Of a stretch of 7,863 bases of DNA, positions 1 through 6,408 are shown in pieces. The stretch is from Aliishimia sp965369035 (GTDB lineage: Bacteria; Pseudomonadota; Alphaproteobacteria; Rhodobacterales; Rhodobacteraceae): positions 1-7,863 of the forward strand of contig CBDUPF010000197.1 in the NCBI GenBank assembly GCA_965369035.1, read 5' to 3'. Positions within the stretch are counted from its first letter, which is position 1, and each line of letters starts with the position of its first letter. The notes under the pieces were generated by a model, which searched no databases, had not been told where the DNA came from, and was given only the letters and a program-made list of their open reading frames with translations. Made by a program: the position numbers and the translations under genes.

Positions 1-93
1 GGTGTACTCGGCCCGACCGGTGACATGCTTGACGGCGCTGTCGTGGGCGAGGTTCTGGTGCACCGCGCCGGTGATGGTGTCATGGTCCTTCAT
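1..93 (-). CDS. xdhB: Xanthine dehydrogenase large (molybdenum) subunit XdhB, N-terminal fragment
   Basis: Partial gene: only the first 31 codons are present and the rest lies beyond the left edge. The ATG (complement of 91-93) opens a peptide containing HDSAVKHVTGRAEYT. This is the typical start of the large subunit of bacterial xanthine dehydrogenase, where an HDSA..HVTG..Y stretch leads into the molybdopterin-binding chain. The subunit would carry the molybdenum cofactor and hydroxylate hypoxanthine and xanthine to urate in the cytoplasm, passing electrons to the iron-sulfur/FAD small subunit. It starts 11 bp after xdhA. Its Shine-Dalgarno AGGAG (101-105, minus strand) overlaps the TGA of xdhA, so the two are probably translationally coupled. 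The identity is well supported by context plus this short motif. The active-site residues are not visible, so another member of the xanthine oxidase family cannot be excluded from the peptide alone. Confidence 0.85.
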   Translation of the reverse strand, partial: MKDHDTITGAVHQNLAHDSAVKHVTGRAEYT

Positions 94-104
94 GGTCTCT
101 CTCC

Positions 105-1568
105 TCACGCGACGGCCAGGCGGACGGGCTGGTCGTCCGCGCCGCCGTGTTCCAGGTAGAAGCGCCGCAGCAGGTTCTGCGCGACGAGCAGCCGGTAGTC
201 GGCCGAGGCGCGCCAGTCGGTCAGCGGGGTGAAATCGCTTGTCAGAGCCTGTGCTGCGGCCTCGAACGCGGCTTCGCCGCAGGGCTGGCCTTCGAGTTGT
301 TTCTCGGCGGCGGCGGCGCGTTTCGGGGTCGCAGCCATGCCGCCGAAGGCGAGACGGGCCTGCGTGATGATCCCGTCCGTCACGGTCACGCTGATCCCGG
401 CGGCGACGGAGGAGATGTCCTCGTCACGGCGCTTGGAGATCTTGTAGGCGGCGTCGATCTGGCCGGGGCCGGGGAGCGGGATGCGGATGGAGGCCACGAA
501 ATCGCCGGGTTCACGGTCCTGCTTGCCGTAGTCTATGAAGAAATCTTCCAGCGGCAGCGTGCGCGTCCCGCCCGACTTTTGCAGCGTGACTTCCGCTCCC
601 AGAGAGATCAGCACCGGGGGCGTGTCGCCGATGGGCGAGCCATTGGCGATGTTGCCGCCGATGGTGCCCATGTTGCGCACCTGCCAACCGGCGATGCGGT
701 CCCAATAGGCGCCCAGATGCGGGAAATGTTCGCGGAGCGCCGGTTCGGCCTCGGAGTAGGTGACCCCGGCGCCAAGGGTCAGGGCATCGTCCGTGGCTTC
801 GATCTGCTTCAGTTCCTCGAGGTGGTTGATGAACACCACCGGAGAGATCGGCCGCATGAACTTGGTGACCCAGAGCCCGACATCCGTGGCGCCGGAGACG
901 ATGGTGGCCTTCGGGTGTTCGGCCAGAACCTGCGCGAGGTCGCCGGTATCGGCGGGCAGGATCGCGCGGTCGTCCTCGGGCCCGGTCTCGATCCGGCCGG
1001 CCGGTTGCAGCGCGGCAAGCTGTGCCGTGACTTGCTCGCGCTCGCGGGTCAGGTGGTCGTTCGCCGGCGTGCCGTAGGAATTGACGGCAAGCGCCGCGCG
1101 GATGATCGGCTCGTACCCCGTGCAACGGCAGAGATTGCCCTGCAGCGCGGTTTCGACCTCCTGCGCACTGGGCGTCGGGTTCTCCATCCACAGCGCGTAG
1201 AGCGACATCACGAAGCCCGGCGTGCAGAACCCGCACTGGCTGCCATGCTCCGCGACCATCGCCTCCTGCACCGGGTGCAGGCGACCGTCAGGCCCGGAAA
1301 GATGCTCGACCGTCACGATGTGACAGCCGTTCAGGGAGGCGAGGAACCGGATGCAGGCGTTCACCGTCTCGTAGCGCAACGTGCCGCCCGCCAGACGACC
1401 CACCAGCACCGTGCAGGCGCCGCAATCCCCTTCGGCGCAGCCCTCCTTCGTTCCGGTCAGCCGCCGGTCGATGCGCAGGTAGTCGAGCAGGGTCGTTGTC
1501 GCCTTGATGTCCCGGACTACGGTTTCGGTGCCATTCAAGAGAAATCGGATGTCGGTCTGATGTGCCAT
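105..1568 (-). CDS. xdhA: Xanthine dehydrogenase small subunit XdhA ([2Fe-2S]/FAD)
   Basis: 487 aa; electron-transfer subunit of cytoplasmic xanthine dehydrogenase, taking electrons from the molybdenum centre in XdhB to NAD+ via two [2Fe-2S] clusters and FAD in purine breakdown. A plant-type ferredoxin domain (about 5-90) has Cys44, Cys49, Cys52 and Cys72. An all-helical [2Fe-2S] domain (about 95-165) has Cys112, Cys115, Cys147 and Cys149, in the QCGFCTPGF and NLCRCTGY motifs. An FAD domain (about 205-365) includes ATIVSGATDVGLW and GTIGGNIANGSPIGDTPP. A CO-dehydrogenase-flavoprotein C-terminal domain (about 370-480) follows, with RRDEDISSVAAG. Length and order fit the two-subunit type known from Rhodobacter capsulatus. 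I chose the ATG at 1568 because AGGACA lies about 7 bp upstream. A GTG at 1583 would add five residues but has a poorer ribosome site. It is followed by xdhB and is divergent from the LysR-type gene that probably regulates it. Confidence 0.93.
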   Translation of the reverse strand: MAHQTDIRFLLNGTETVVRDIKATTTLLDYLRIDRRLTGTKEGCAEGDCGACTVLVGRLAGGTLRYETVNACIRFLASLNGCHIVTVEHLSGPDGRLHPVQEAMVAEHGSQCGFCTPGFVMSLYALWMENPTPSAQEVETALQGNLCRCTGYEPIIRAALAVNSYGTPANDHLTREREQVTAQLAALQPAGRIETGPEDDRAILPADTGDLAQVLAEHPKATIVSGATDVGLWVTKFMRPISPVVFINHLEELKQIEATDDALTLGAGVTYSEAEPALREHFPHLGAYWDRIAGWQVRNMGTIGGNIANGSPIGDTPPVLISLGAEVTLQKSGGTRTLPLEDFFIDYGKQDREPGDFVASIRIPLPGPGQIDAAYKISKRRDEDISSVAAGISVTVTDGIITQARLAFGGMAATPKRAAAAEKQLEGQPCGEAAFEAAAQALTSDFTPLTDWRASADYRLLVAQNLLRRFYLEHGGADDQPVRLAVA

Positions 1569-1595
1569 CGGGTGTCCTGTCACGGCCTGGAGAGA

Positions 1596-1624
1596 TGTAT
1601 TGCCGGCAGCTTACGCCGGGTCAC
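1596..1624 (-). promoter_or_regulatory. Candidate xdhA promoter (weak sigma-70-like)
   Basis: On the minus strand GTGACC (complement of 1619-1624) matches the -35 consensus at four of six bases. It is followed after 17 bp by AATACA (complement of 1596-1601), a three-of-six -10 match. Transcription would start near 1589, leaving a short leader before the xdhA ATG at 1568. The weak -10 is what an activator-dependent promoter could look like, and the palindrome at 1657-1675 would be centred about 77 bp upstream of the start. This is pattern matching only. Confidence 0.3.
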
Positions 1625-1656
1625 TGCATCGAAAAATCGTCCTGTTCAGGAAATTC

Positions 1657-1675
1657 TTTCAACGGAATGTTGAAA
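1657..1675. promoter_or_regulatory. Perfect palindrome, candidate LysR-type operator
   Basis: TTTCAAC, a 5-bp spacer GGAAT, then GTTGAAA: 7-bp arms with perfect dyad symmetry, almost exactly midway between xdhA (88 bp away) and the regulator start (86 bp away). Interrupted dyads of this size in a divergent spacer are the usual recognition sites of LysR-type regulators. The strict T-N11-A form is not met at the centre, so which protein binds is inferred from position. Its minus-strand TTGAAA could also serve as a -35 element. Confidence 0.5.
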
Positions 1676-1761
1676 ATACTATCCTGCAATTCATCCTGGG
1701 GGGTCGTGAGAGCGCGGTTGCCGCAGGATTGGCGCGCAATGGTGAAAAAGGAGGCAACCTG

Positions 1762-2688
1762 ATGGCCTATCTGGAGAGCCTGCGCGTCTTTGCCCGCGTG
1801 GTCGAGCTGGGCAGCATCACGTCGGGCGGACGCGACCTGCGCCTGACGCCCGCGGTTGCAAGCAAGCGGATCAAGGAACTCGAACAGCACCTGGGCGTAC
1901 GGTTGTTCAACCGGACTACGCGGTCCCTGACACCGACCGAGGCGGGCAAGCGCTTCTACGAGGAGACGCGCAAGGTGCTGGAGTCCGTCGAACATGCGGA
2001 GGCCGTGGTCGCGGAGTTTTCGACCGCGCCGCGCGGGGTGATCCGGGTTACCGCCCCGCTGGGTATCGGTCGGAGGCTGATCGCGCCGCTGGTGCCTGAA
2101 TTCGTCGACAACCACCCCGACGTCGAGGTGCAGATGCGGATGTCGGACCGCAAGGTCGATATCCTCGCCGATGGTCTGGACGTGGCGTTCTTTGTCGGCA
2201 CGCCCCACGATTCCAGCCTCAAGATGCGCAAGATCGCGGATTGCGAACGCGTTCTGTGTGCCGCGCCGGGATATCTCGACCGGTTCGGTGTGCCGGAGAC
2301 GCCGGACGACCTGGTGGACAACCACAACTGTCTCCTGCTGCGCTATCCGCGCTCGCCGGAGTATTTCTGGGTTCTCGACACGCCCGAAGGACCCCGCAAA
2401 CTGGTGGTTTCGGGCAAGTACGATGCCGATGACAGCGATGTCCTTACCGATTGGGCGCTGGCCGGGCGCGGTATCGTCAACAAGCCGCATTTCGACGTGG
2501 CGGATCATCTCGCCGCCGGGCGCCTGGTCGCGGTCCTGCCCAAATCGCCGCCGGCGCCTTCGATCTTCGGGTGTCTTTACCCGCACCGGAAACTGCAGGA
2601 CCCGAAAATCCGTCTGTTCGTGGATTTCATGGTCGATCGCGGGCTCAAGATGTTGCGCGAGACGCGCAGGGCGACGACGCGGGCCTGA
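1762..2688 (+). CDS. LysR-family transcriptional regulator (CrgA/AphB-like clade)
   Basis: 308 aa, the usual LysR-family length. The N-terminal winged helix-turn-helix (about 5-65) shows the family signature: an A.. V.. .GSIT... pattern, SKRIKELEQHLGVRLFNRTTR, then LTPTEAG. A linker helix (about 66-88) leads to a substrate-binding domain from RGVIRVTAPLGIGRRLIAPL (91-110) to about 295. GLDVAFFVG, CAAPGYL and GRGIVNKPHFDVADHLAAGRLV resemble the CrgA-like subgroup. The start at 1762 has AAGGAGG (1748-1754) seven bp upstream and gives a normal N-terminus. An upstream in-frame ATG at 1600 would add 54 residues unrelated to the family. The gene is divergent from xdhA and converges on the GAPDH-like gene 15 bp away, so xdhAB is its most likely target, with autoregulation. 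The BHA genes are usually controlled by an IclR-family protein (BhcR), not by this family. The effector is unknown; a purine or purine breakdown product is a guess. Confidence 0.92.
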   Translation: MAYLESLRVFARVVELGSITSGGRDLRLTPAVASKRIKELEQHLGVRLFNRTTRSLTPTEAGKRFYEETRKVLESVEHAEAVVAEFSTAPRGVIRVTAPLGIGRRLIAPLVPEFVDNHPDVEVQMRMSDRKVDILADGLDVAFFVGTPHDSSLKMRKIADCERVLCAAPGYLDRFGVPETPDDLVDNHNCLLLRYPRSPEYFWVLDTPEGPRKLVVSGKYDADDSDVLTDWALAGRGIVNKPHFDVADHLAAGRLVAVLPKSPPAPSIFGCLYPHRKLQDPKIRLFVDFMVDRGLKMLRETRRATTRA

Positions 2689-2703
2689 CGACCGGAGCGC
2701 GGC

Positions 2704-3705
2704 TCAGGTGTTTCGGCCCACGAGCCGCTGCGCAAGATCGAGCAGCCGCGCGGAGTATCCCCATTCGTTGTCGTACCAGCCGAGGATTCGCACCTGCCTG
2801 CGTCCCACCGCCATCGTTTCCGGCAGCGCGATCACCAGCGATTCCGGCCGTGCGCGCAGATCGGTCGACACGCAGGGGTCGTCGATGAGGCCCACCACGG
2901 CGGAGGCCGCGAAAGCCTGGCGCAGGTAGTCGTTAAAGGGTCCCTCCGGCGGGTCGGCGAGCTGAATGATCGCGTCGATGGCGGAAACGGAGATGCACGG
3001 CACGCGGACGGCCGAGACGCTCAAGCGGTCGCGGAACCGGGGCAGAACCGCGATCACCTGGTCCGCGGCGCTGGTCGTCGTGGGTACCATGGAGACGGCC
3101 GCAGCCCGACTGCGCTCGAAGCTGGGGCCGGGCTTGTCGACGGTGGGCTGGCTGCCGGTGTAGCAGTGGATGGTGGTGATGTGCGCGCGCTCGATGCCGG
3201 GCCCCTGATCCAGCACGTGCAGCAGAGGCGCGATTGCGTTGGTGGTGCAGGAGGCGTTGGAGACGATGCGGGCATCTCCCAGCGACTCGTCATTGGCACC
3301 CAGCACCACGGTCGTGTCGGCTGCGGGCGACGGCCCGGAAATCAGGACATTCGCCGCGCCGGCATCGCGACCGGCTTCGGCCGTGGCCCGGTCCTCGGCC
3401 TTGCCGGTGCATTCGAGCACCACGTCGACGTCGAGCAGGTCGAGCTTGCGCAGATCGGCCACCGCGGTGAACGGGATCGGTGTTCCGTGCACGCTTATCC
3501 ATCCCTGACCCGCCTCGACCGGACCCGGAAACGGGCCATAGACGCTGTCGTAGCGCAGCAGGTAGGTACAGGTGTCGAGCGGCGCGATATCGTTGACACC
3601 GACGATCTCGAACCGGTCGGAGTCGGGATCCGCCATGATCTGGCGAAAGACGGTGCGGCCGATGCGTCCGAATCCGTTGATGAAAACCCTGATCGGCCCG
3701 GTCAT
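2704..3705 (-). CDS. Divergent glyceraldehyde-3-phosphate dehydrogenase family protein (Gap/Epd-like)
   Basis: 333 aa, normal GAPDH length. NAD-binding Rossmann domain: INGFGRIGR at 9-17 and VND at 37-39. Catalytic Cys153 lies in SNASCTTN and His180 in TTIHCYT; WYDNEWGYS (310-318) is intact, so a phosphorylating-type dehydrogenase is expected. Substrate-site features differ from the usual enzyme. The normal SCTTNC is SCTTNA, the inorganic-phosphate loop STGAA is TTSAA (210-214), and RVPT is RVPC (234-237). It may therefore be a second GAPDH, an erythrose-4-phosphate dehydrogenase relative, or act on another aldehyde. It is the last gene of the bhc-type cluster, 73 bp after bhcD, and a gluconeogenic role downstream of oxaloacetate would fit. 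I chose the ATG at 3705, preceded by GGGGA at 5 bp. The ATG at 3717 adds four residues but lacks a clear ribosome site. An inverted repeat covers both starts. Confidence 0.85.
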   Translation of the reverse strand: MTGPIRVFINGFGRIGRTVFRQIMADPDSDRFEIVGVNDIAPLDTCTYLLRYDSVYGPFPGPVEAGQGWISVHGTPIPFTAVADLRKLDLLDVDVVLECTGKAEDRATAEAGRDAGAANVLISGPSPAADTTVVLGANDESLGDARIVSNASCTTNAIAPLLHVLDQGPGIERAHITTIHCYTGSQPTVDKPGPSFERSRAAAVSMVPTTTSAADQVIAVLPRFRDRLSVSAVRVPCISVSAIDAIIQLADPPEGPFNDYLRQAFAASAVVGLIDDPCVSTDLRARPESLVIALPETMAVGRRQVRILGWYDNEWGYSARLLDLAQRLVGRNT

Positions 3706-3749
3706 CGGCGTCCCCATGTGTGCAACTTCGCCCGATGGGTACGCCGATG
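3703..3749 (-). promoter_or_regulatory. Start-site hairpin sequestering the ribosome binding site of the GAPDH-like gene
   Basis: The plus-strand arm catcggcgtccccat (3703-3717) and atgggtacgccgatg (3735-3749) are inverted repeats pairing at 14 of 15 positions around a 17-nt loop. The single mismatch is 3712 against 3740. In the minus-strand mRNA the 3' arm contains both candidate AUGs (3717 and 3705) and the GGGGA ribosome site between them, so folding would block initiation. There is no T-run after the stem, which argues against an ordinary terminator. A protein-binding DNA dyad is the alternative. Confidence 0.55.
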
Positions 3750-3778
3750 CGACGGGGACCGCAACGGGCCGCGCCGTC

Positions 3779-4744
3779 TCAGAAATCGACCTCGATCGCG
3801 ATGCCCTTTTCGACGGCCAGATCGACCACGGCCGCGGCGACGGCCAGATCCTGCAGCCCGACGCCTGTGCCGTCGAAAAGCGTGATCTGGTCGTCGGAGG
3901 TCCGCCCCGGGTTGGTTCCGTTGATGACCGCGCCGAGCTGGGCGATGTCGGACTCCGCGATCAGCCCCTGGGCGATGGCGTGCTGCGCCTCGCCGATGCT
4001 GATCGACTGGGCGACCTCGTCGGTAAAGACGGTGGCGCGGGCCAGAAGCTGTGGGTCGACCTCCTGCTTGCCCTTGGTGTCGGTTCCCATGCAGGCGACA
4101 TGGGTGCCGGGGCTGATCTGGTCGGCGGTGATGATGGCATCGAAGGACGAGGTGATGGAGATGATCACGTCCGCGCCGCGCATCCCGTCGAGCTCCACCG
4201 CCTCGAAGGGCAGGCCGGCCTCCGCCGCCACCTCCTCGAGATTGGACAGCATCTCGGGGTGCAGGTTCCAGCCGATGACCTTCTCGAAGTCGCGCTGCTC
4301 CAGCGCGGCTCGGAGCTGGAATTTCGCCTGGTGGCCCGCGCCGATCATGCCGATGACCTTCGCATCCTTGCGCGCAAGGTGGCGGATGGAGACGGAGGAG
4401 GCGGCGGCCGTGCGGAGCGCGGTCAGCAGGTTGCCGCCCACCATCGCCGTTGCCTGCCCGGTGTCGGGATCGAAGAGGAAGACCGTCGACTGGTGATTGA
4501 TGATCCCCCGCCGCTCCAGGTTGTTGGGCCAGTAGCCGCCCGCCTTCAGCCCCAGCGTCAGGCCCGCGCGGTCGAACCCGCCCTTGAAACCATAGAGCGC
4601 GTCCTCGTGGCCGATCGCCTCGCGCACCACGGGGAAGTTGTAGGCATCGCCCGAAGCCATGGCTGCGAACACCTTCTCCACCGCGTCGAAGGCGGCCTCC
4701 CGCGTCATCAGGTCGGCGATTTCGCGTTCGGGTACGATCAGCAT
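3779..4744 (-). CDS. bhcD: Iminosuccinate reductase BhcD (ornithine cyclodeaminase/mu-crystallin family)
   Basis: 321 aa. In the BHA cycle BhcD reduces iminosuccinate to L-aspartate with a nicotinamide cofactor, regenerating the amino donor used by BhcA. The fold is the ornithine cyclodeaminase/mu-crystallin/alanine dehydrogenase type. The N-terminal half holds LTLGLKAGGYWPNN with Lys67, equivalent to the family's substrate lysine, and Arg111 in ALRTAAAS. The Rossmann motif GAGHQA is at 135-140, GTDTKGKQEVD at 220-230 and TLFDGTGVGLQDLA at 288-301. Family membership is clear from sequence; the specific call rests on the adjacent bhcB and bhcC. Without them, an alanine or ketimine reductase could not be excluded. 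The ATG at 4744 is preceded by GGAGAG at about 7 bp; the frame is open further upstream (to 4852), but that would run over the end of the transporter gene. It lies 64 bp after the transporter, with a strong hairpin in between, and 73 bp before the GAPDH-like gene. Confidence 0.9.
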   Translation of the reverse strand: MLIVPEREIADLMTREAAFDAVEKVFAAMASGDAYNFPVVREAIGHEDALYGFKGGFDRAGLTLGLKAGGYWPNNLERRGIINHQSTVFLFDPDTGQATAMVGGNLLTALRTAAASSVSIRHLARKDAKVIGMIGAGHQAKFQLRAALEQRDFEKVIGWNLHPEMLSNLEEVAAEAGLPFEAVELDGMRGADVIISITSSFDAIITADQISPGTHVACMGTDTKGKQEVDPQLLARATVFTDEVAQSISIGEAQHAIAQGLIAESDIAQLGAVINGTNPGRTSDDQITLFDGTGVGLQDLAVAAAVVDLAVEKGIAIEVDF

Positions 4745-4776
4745 GTCTGGCTCTCCAGTCAGTCGTGGGATGTGGG

Positions 4777-4800
4777 ACCGGCCCGCCGGAACGGGCCGGT
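4777..4800. other. Strong intercistronic hairpin between transporter gene and bhcD
   Basis: ACCGGCCCG (4777-4785), loop CCGGAA (4786-4791), CGGGCCGGT (4792-4800): a perfect 9-bp, almost all-GC stem in the 64-bp gap. On the transcribed (minus) strand the loop reads TTCCGG. No T-run follows, so it is not a textbook intrinsic terminator. It could stabilise or mark an mRNA processing site, or attenuate read-through into bhcD. The stem core CCGGCCC/GGGCCGG is identical to that of the hairpin at 6365-6385. Confidence 0.6.
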
Positions 4801-4808
4801 GGTGGGGG

Positions 4809-6248
4809 TCAGGCGCGCCGCGGGGCCATCGCGTGGTAGATCGCGCCGCCAAGGATCGCGCCGATGATCCAGTTGTAGCCGGAAAGGAAGGCGAACCACG
4901 GCACCCAGACCGTCGCGACCGAGAAGACCGCCGCCAGAGCGAAGGCCTTGACCGCCGCCTGGTTCCAGCCGTTCTGGTAGTGATACGCCCCGCCTTCCAT
5001 GTCGTAGAGGTCGTCCTCGTTCAGCTCCTGGTTCCGGTGCCAGTAGTAGTCGACGATCATGATCCCGAAGATCGGGGCCAGCGTCGCGCCCAGCGTGTTG
5101 ACGAAACCGCCGATCCCGAACTGGCTGATGAAACTGGTCCAGAAGCCGCCGATCACCAGCGCGAAGACCGAAGTGATGAGCCCGGCGGTGCGGAAGCTGA
5201 TCTTCTCCGGGTTGAGGTTGGCGATGCCGTTCACGGCCGGAATGAAGTTCGCGACCAGGTTGATGCCGACGGTCGCGGCAAAGAAGGTGATCGCGGCGAT
5301 GACCCCCAGCAGCACGCTGTCGGTGCGCTCCACGATCTCGGTCGGGTTGATGATCGCCTCGCCAAAGACGACGGCCGCGCCACCGGTGGTCAGAAGCGCG
5401 AGCGCCGAGAACAGGATCATGTTGAAGGGCAGCCCCGCGAGGTTGCCGAGGATCATCGTGGGCTTGTCCTTGGCATAGCGGGAGAAGTCGGAAAAGTTGA
5501 TCATCACCGCGGCGAAATAGGCGACCATGGTGCCGATGATGGCGATGAAGCCCTTGAACTCCGTGGCGAAGGTCGCGTCCGGATTGGCGAAGATCGTGGC
5601 CGTTCCCGACAGGAGCTGCCCGTCGGACCGCTGCCAGAGCACGATGACCAGGCCAATCATCACGAGGTAGACGAACGGGCCGGCGATGTTCAGGAACGTT
5701 TCGACCCAGTTCATGCCGCGCCAGAAGATGACGATGTGGAAACCCCAGACGATCACGAAGGACGCCCAGCCGATGCCGGTGAGGCCGAGGATTTCCGCGC
5801 CCCCGCTGATGCCTGTCAGCGAGCGGATCAGCAGCGCCAGCGCGGTCGAGGCGAAATAGACCTGCACGCCGTACCAGAACACCGCGACCGTGGCGCGCAG
5901 GATCGCGGGAAGTTTCGCGCCCTGGGTTCCGAGGCTGGCGCGGGCCAGCACCGGGTAGGGGATGCCGTATTTCTCGCCCGGCGCGCCGGACAGGTTGACC
6001 ATCCACATGGTAAAGAGCCCGGCCGCGATCAGTGCGGCGAAGGCCGTCCAGCCGCTGACGCCGAAGGAGATGAACAGCGAGGCCACCAGCGAATAGCCGA
6101 AGAGCGACTGCACGTCGTTGGCCCAGATGTTGAAGATGGCGAACCACCCCCAGGTTTTCTCGTCGCGCCCGACCGGGTTGAGGGTGCTGTGCCCTTCCGG
6201 GTCCAACGTGTCGCCATGCGCAACAGGGTGCTGATCCAGAGTTGCCAT
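4809..6248 (-). CDS. NCS1-family nucleobase/hydantoin-type cation symporter
   Basis: 479 aa inner-membrane transporter of the nucleobase:cation symporter-1 family, whose members import purines, cytosine, uracil, allantoin, hydantoins or thiamine with H+ or Na+. About 12 hydrophobic segments can be placed (near 35-60, 66-86, 115-141, 160-176, 184-205, 232-252, 266-296, 312-335, 354-375, 381-401, 433-447 and 456-474). Family-like patches are NIWANDVQSLFGYSL in segment 1, INFSDFSRYAK after segment 6, and NFIPAVNGIANLNPEKISFR after segment 8. There is no signal peptide; the N-terminal ~30 residues are hydrophilic and presumably cytoplasmic. The ATG at 6248 has AAGGAGAG close upstream. It sits between bhcC (160-bp gap) and bhcD (64-bp gap), same strand, with a GC-rich hairpin in each gap, as if it were a cassette in the operon. 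The substrate cannot be read from sequence; a glyoxylate-yielding compound such as allantoin is favoured by context. Confidence 0.9.
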   Translation of the reverse strand: MATLDQHPVAHGDTLDPEGHSTLNPVGRDEKTWGWFAIFNIWANDVQSLFGYSLVASLFISFGVSGWTAFAALIAAGLFTMWMVNLSGAPGEKYGIPYPVLARASLGTQGAKLPAILRATVAVFWYGVQVYFASTALALLIRSLTGISGGAEILGLTGIGWASFVIVWGFHIVIFWRGMNWVETFLNIAGPFVYLVMIGLVIVLWQRSDGQLLSGTATIFANPDATFATEFKGFIAIIGTMVAYFAAVMINFSDFSRYAKDKPTMILGNLAGLPFNMILFSALALLTTGGAAVVFGEAIINPTEIVERTDSVLLGVIAAITFFAATVGINLVANFIPAVNGIANLNPEKISFRTAGLITSVFALVIGGFWTSFISQFGIGGFVNTLGATLAPIFGIMIVDYYWHRNQELNEDDLYDMEGGAYHYQNGWNQAAVKAFALAAVFSVATVWVPWFAFLSGYNWIIGAILGGAIYHAMAPRRA

Positions 6249-6408
6249 TCTTCTCTCCTTCGTGAGTTACCGGGTCAGTGTTGCACGCGTAATTGTCCGA
6301 TGACTCGATCTTTCGTGCGCCCGTGTGCCACTGCCGGAAGGAAAGCTTACACAACGGGCGGCTTTCCGGCCCCTCGCGGGCCGGACCCTCCGAATTCGAA
6401 CGGCTGCG
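6249..6408 (-). promoter_or_regulatory. bhcC-transporter intercistronic region / transporter leader
   Basis: 160 bp without a gene, the longest gap inside the cluster. The half next to bhcC holds the hairpin at 6365-6385. The remaining ~110 bp before the transporter's ribosome site is less GC-rich (for example around 6286-6312), leaving room for an internal promoter or leader. I found no convincing -35/-10 pair. Expression of the transporter and of the genes after it may thus be partly independent of bhcB and bhcC. Confidence 0.4.
6365..6385. other. Strong intercistronic hairpin after bhcC
   Basis: TCCGGCCC (6365-6372), 5-nt loop (6373-6377), GGGCCGGA (6378-6385): a perfect 8-bp stem starting 24 bp after the bhcC stop codon. 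On the transcribed strand it is followed by AAAGCC rather than a T-run. It may act as an mRNA 3'-end stabiliser or weak terminator. The stem core matches that of the hairpin on the other side of the transporter gene. Confidence 0.6.

Larger units (their letters stand above)
1569..1761. promoter_or_regulatory. Divergent xdhA / lysR regulatory spacer
   Basis: 193-bp non-coding spacer between two divergent genes, AT-richer in its middle than its surroundings. It holds the 5' leaders of xdhA (minus) and of the LysR-type gene (plus), a perfect palindrome at 1657-1675, a smaller dyad at 1640-1651 and a candidate xdhA promoter at 1596-1624. A short inverted repeat CCGGC/GCCGG (1603-1607 and 1615-1619) lies in the spacer region of that promoter. 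LysR-type regulators commonly sit divergent to their target and bind dyads in such spacers, so this is the expected control region for xanthine dehydrogenase expression. The open frame running back from the regulator to 1600 is not thought to be coding. Confidence 0.7.

Noticed and set aside
1569..1583. GTG start for xdhA at 1583
   Set aside because: It would add five residues before MAHQ without a good ribosome site, whereas the ATG at 1568 has AGGACA at suitable spacing.
1600..1761. N-terminal extension of the LysR-type regulator from an upstream in-frame ATG
   Set aside because: The 54 extra residues do not fit the family, whereas the ATG at 1762 has a near-perfect AAGGAGG ribosome site and gives the standard N-terminus. 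The stretch also holds the operator-like palindrome.
2699..2728. Inverted repeat GCGGCTC/GAGCCGC (2699-2705 and 2722-2728) as a shared terminator between the convergent genes
   Set aside because: Only 7 bp with a 16-nt loop, mostly inside the end of the GAPDH-like coding sequence, and no T-run on either strand. Too weak in GC-rich DNA.
6276..6333. Long-range pairing CAGTG..GCAC with GTGCCACTG in the transporter leader, considered as a riboswitch-like fold
   Set aside because: Nine pairs with a bulge across a loop of about 38 nt; no known riboswitch consensus recognised and no supporting inner stems seen.
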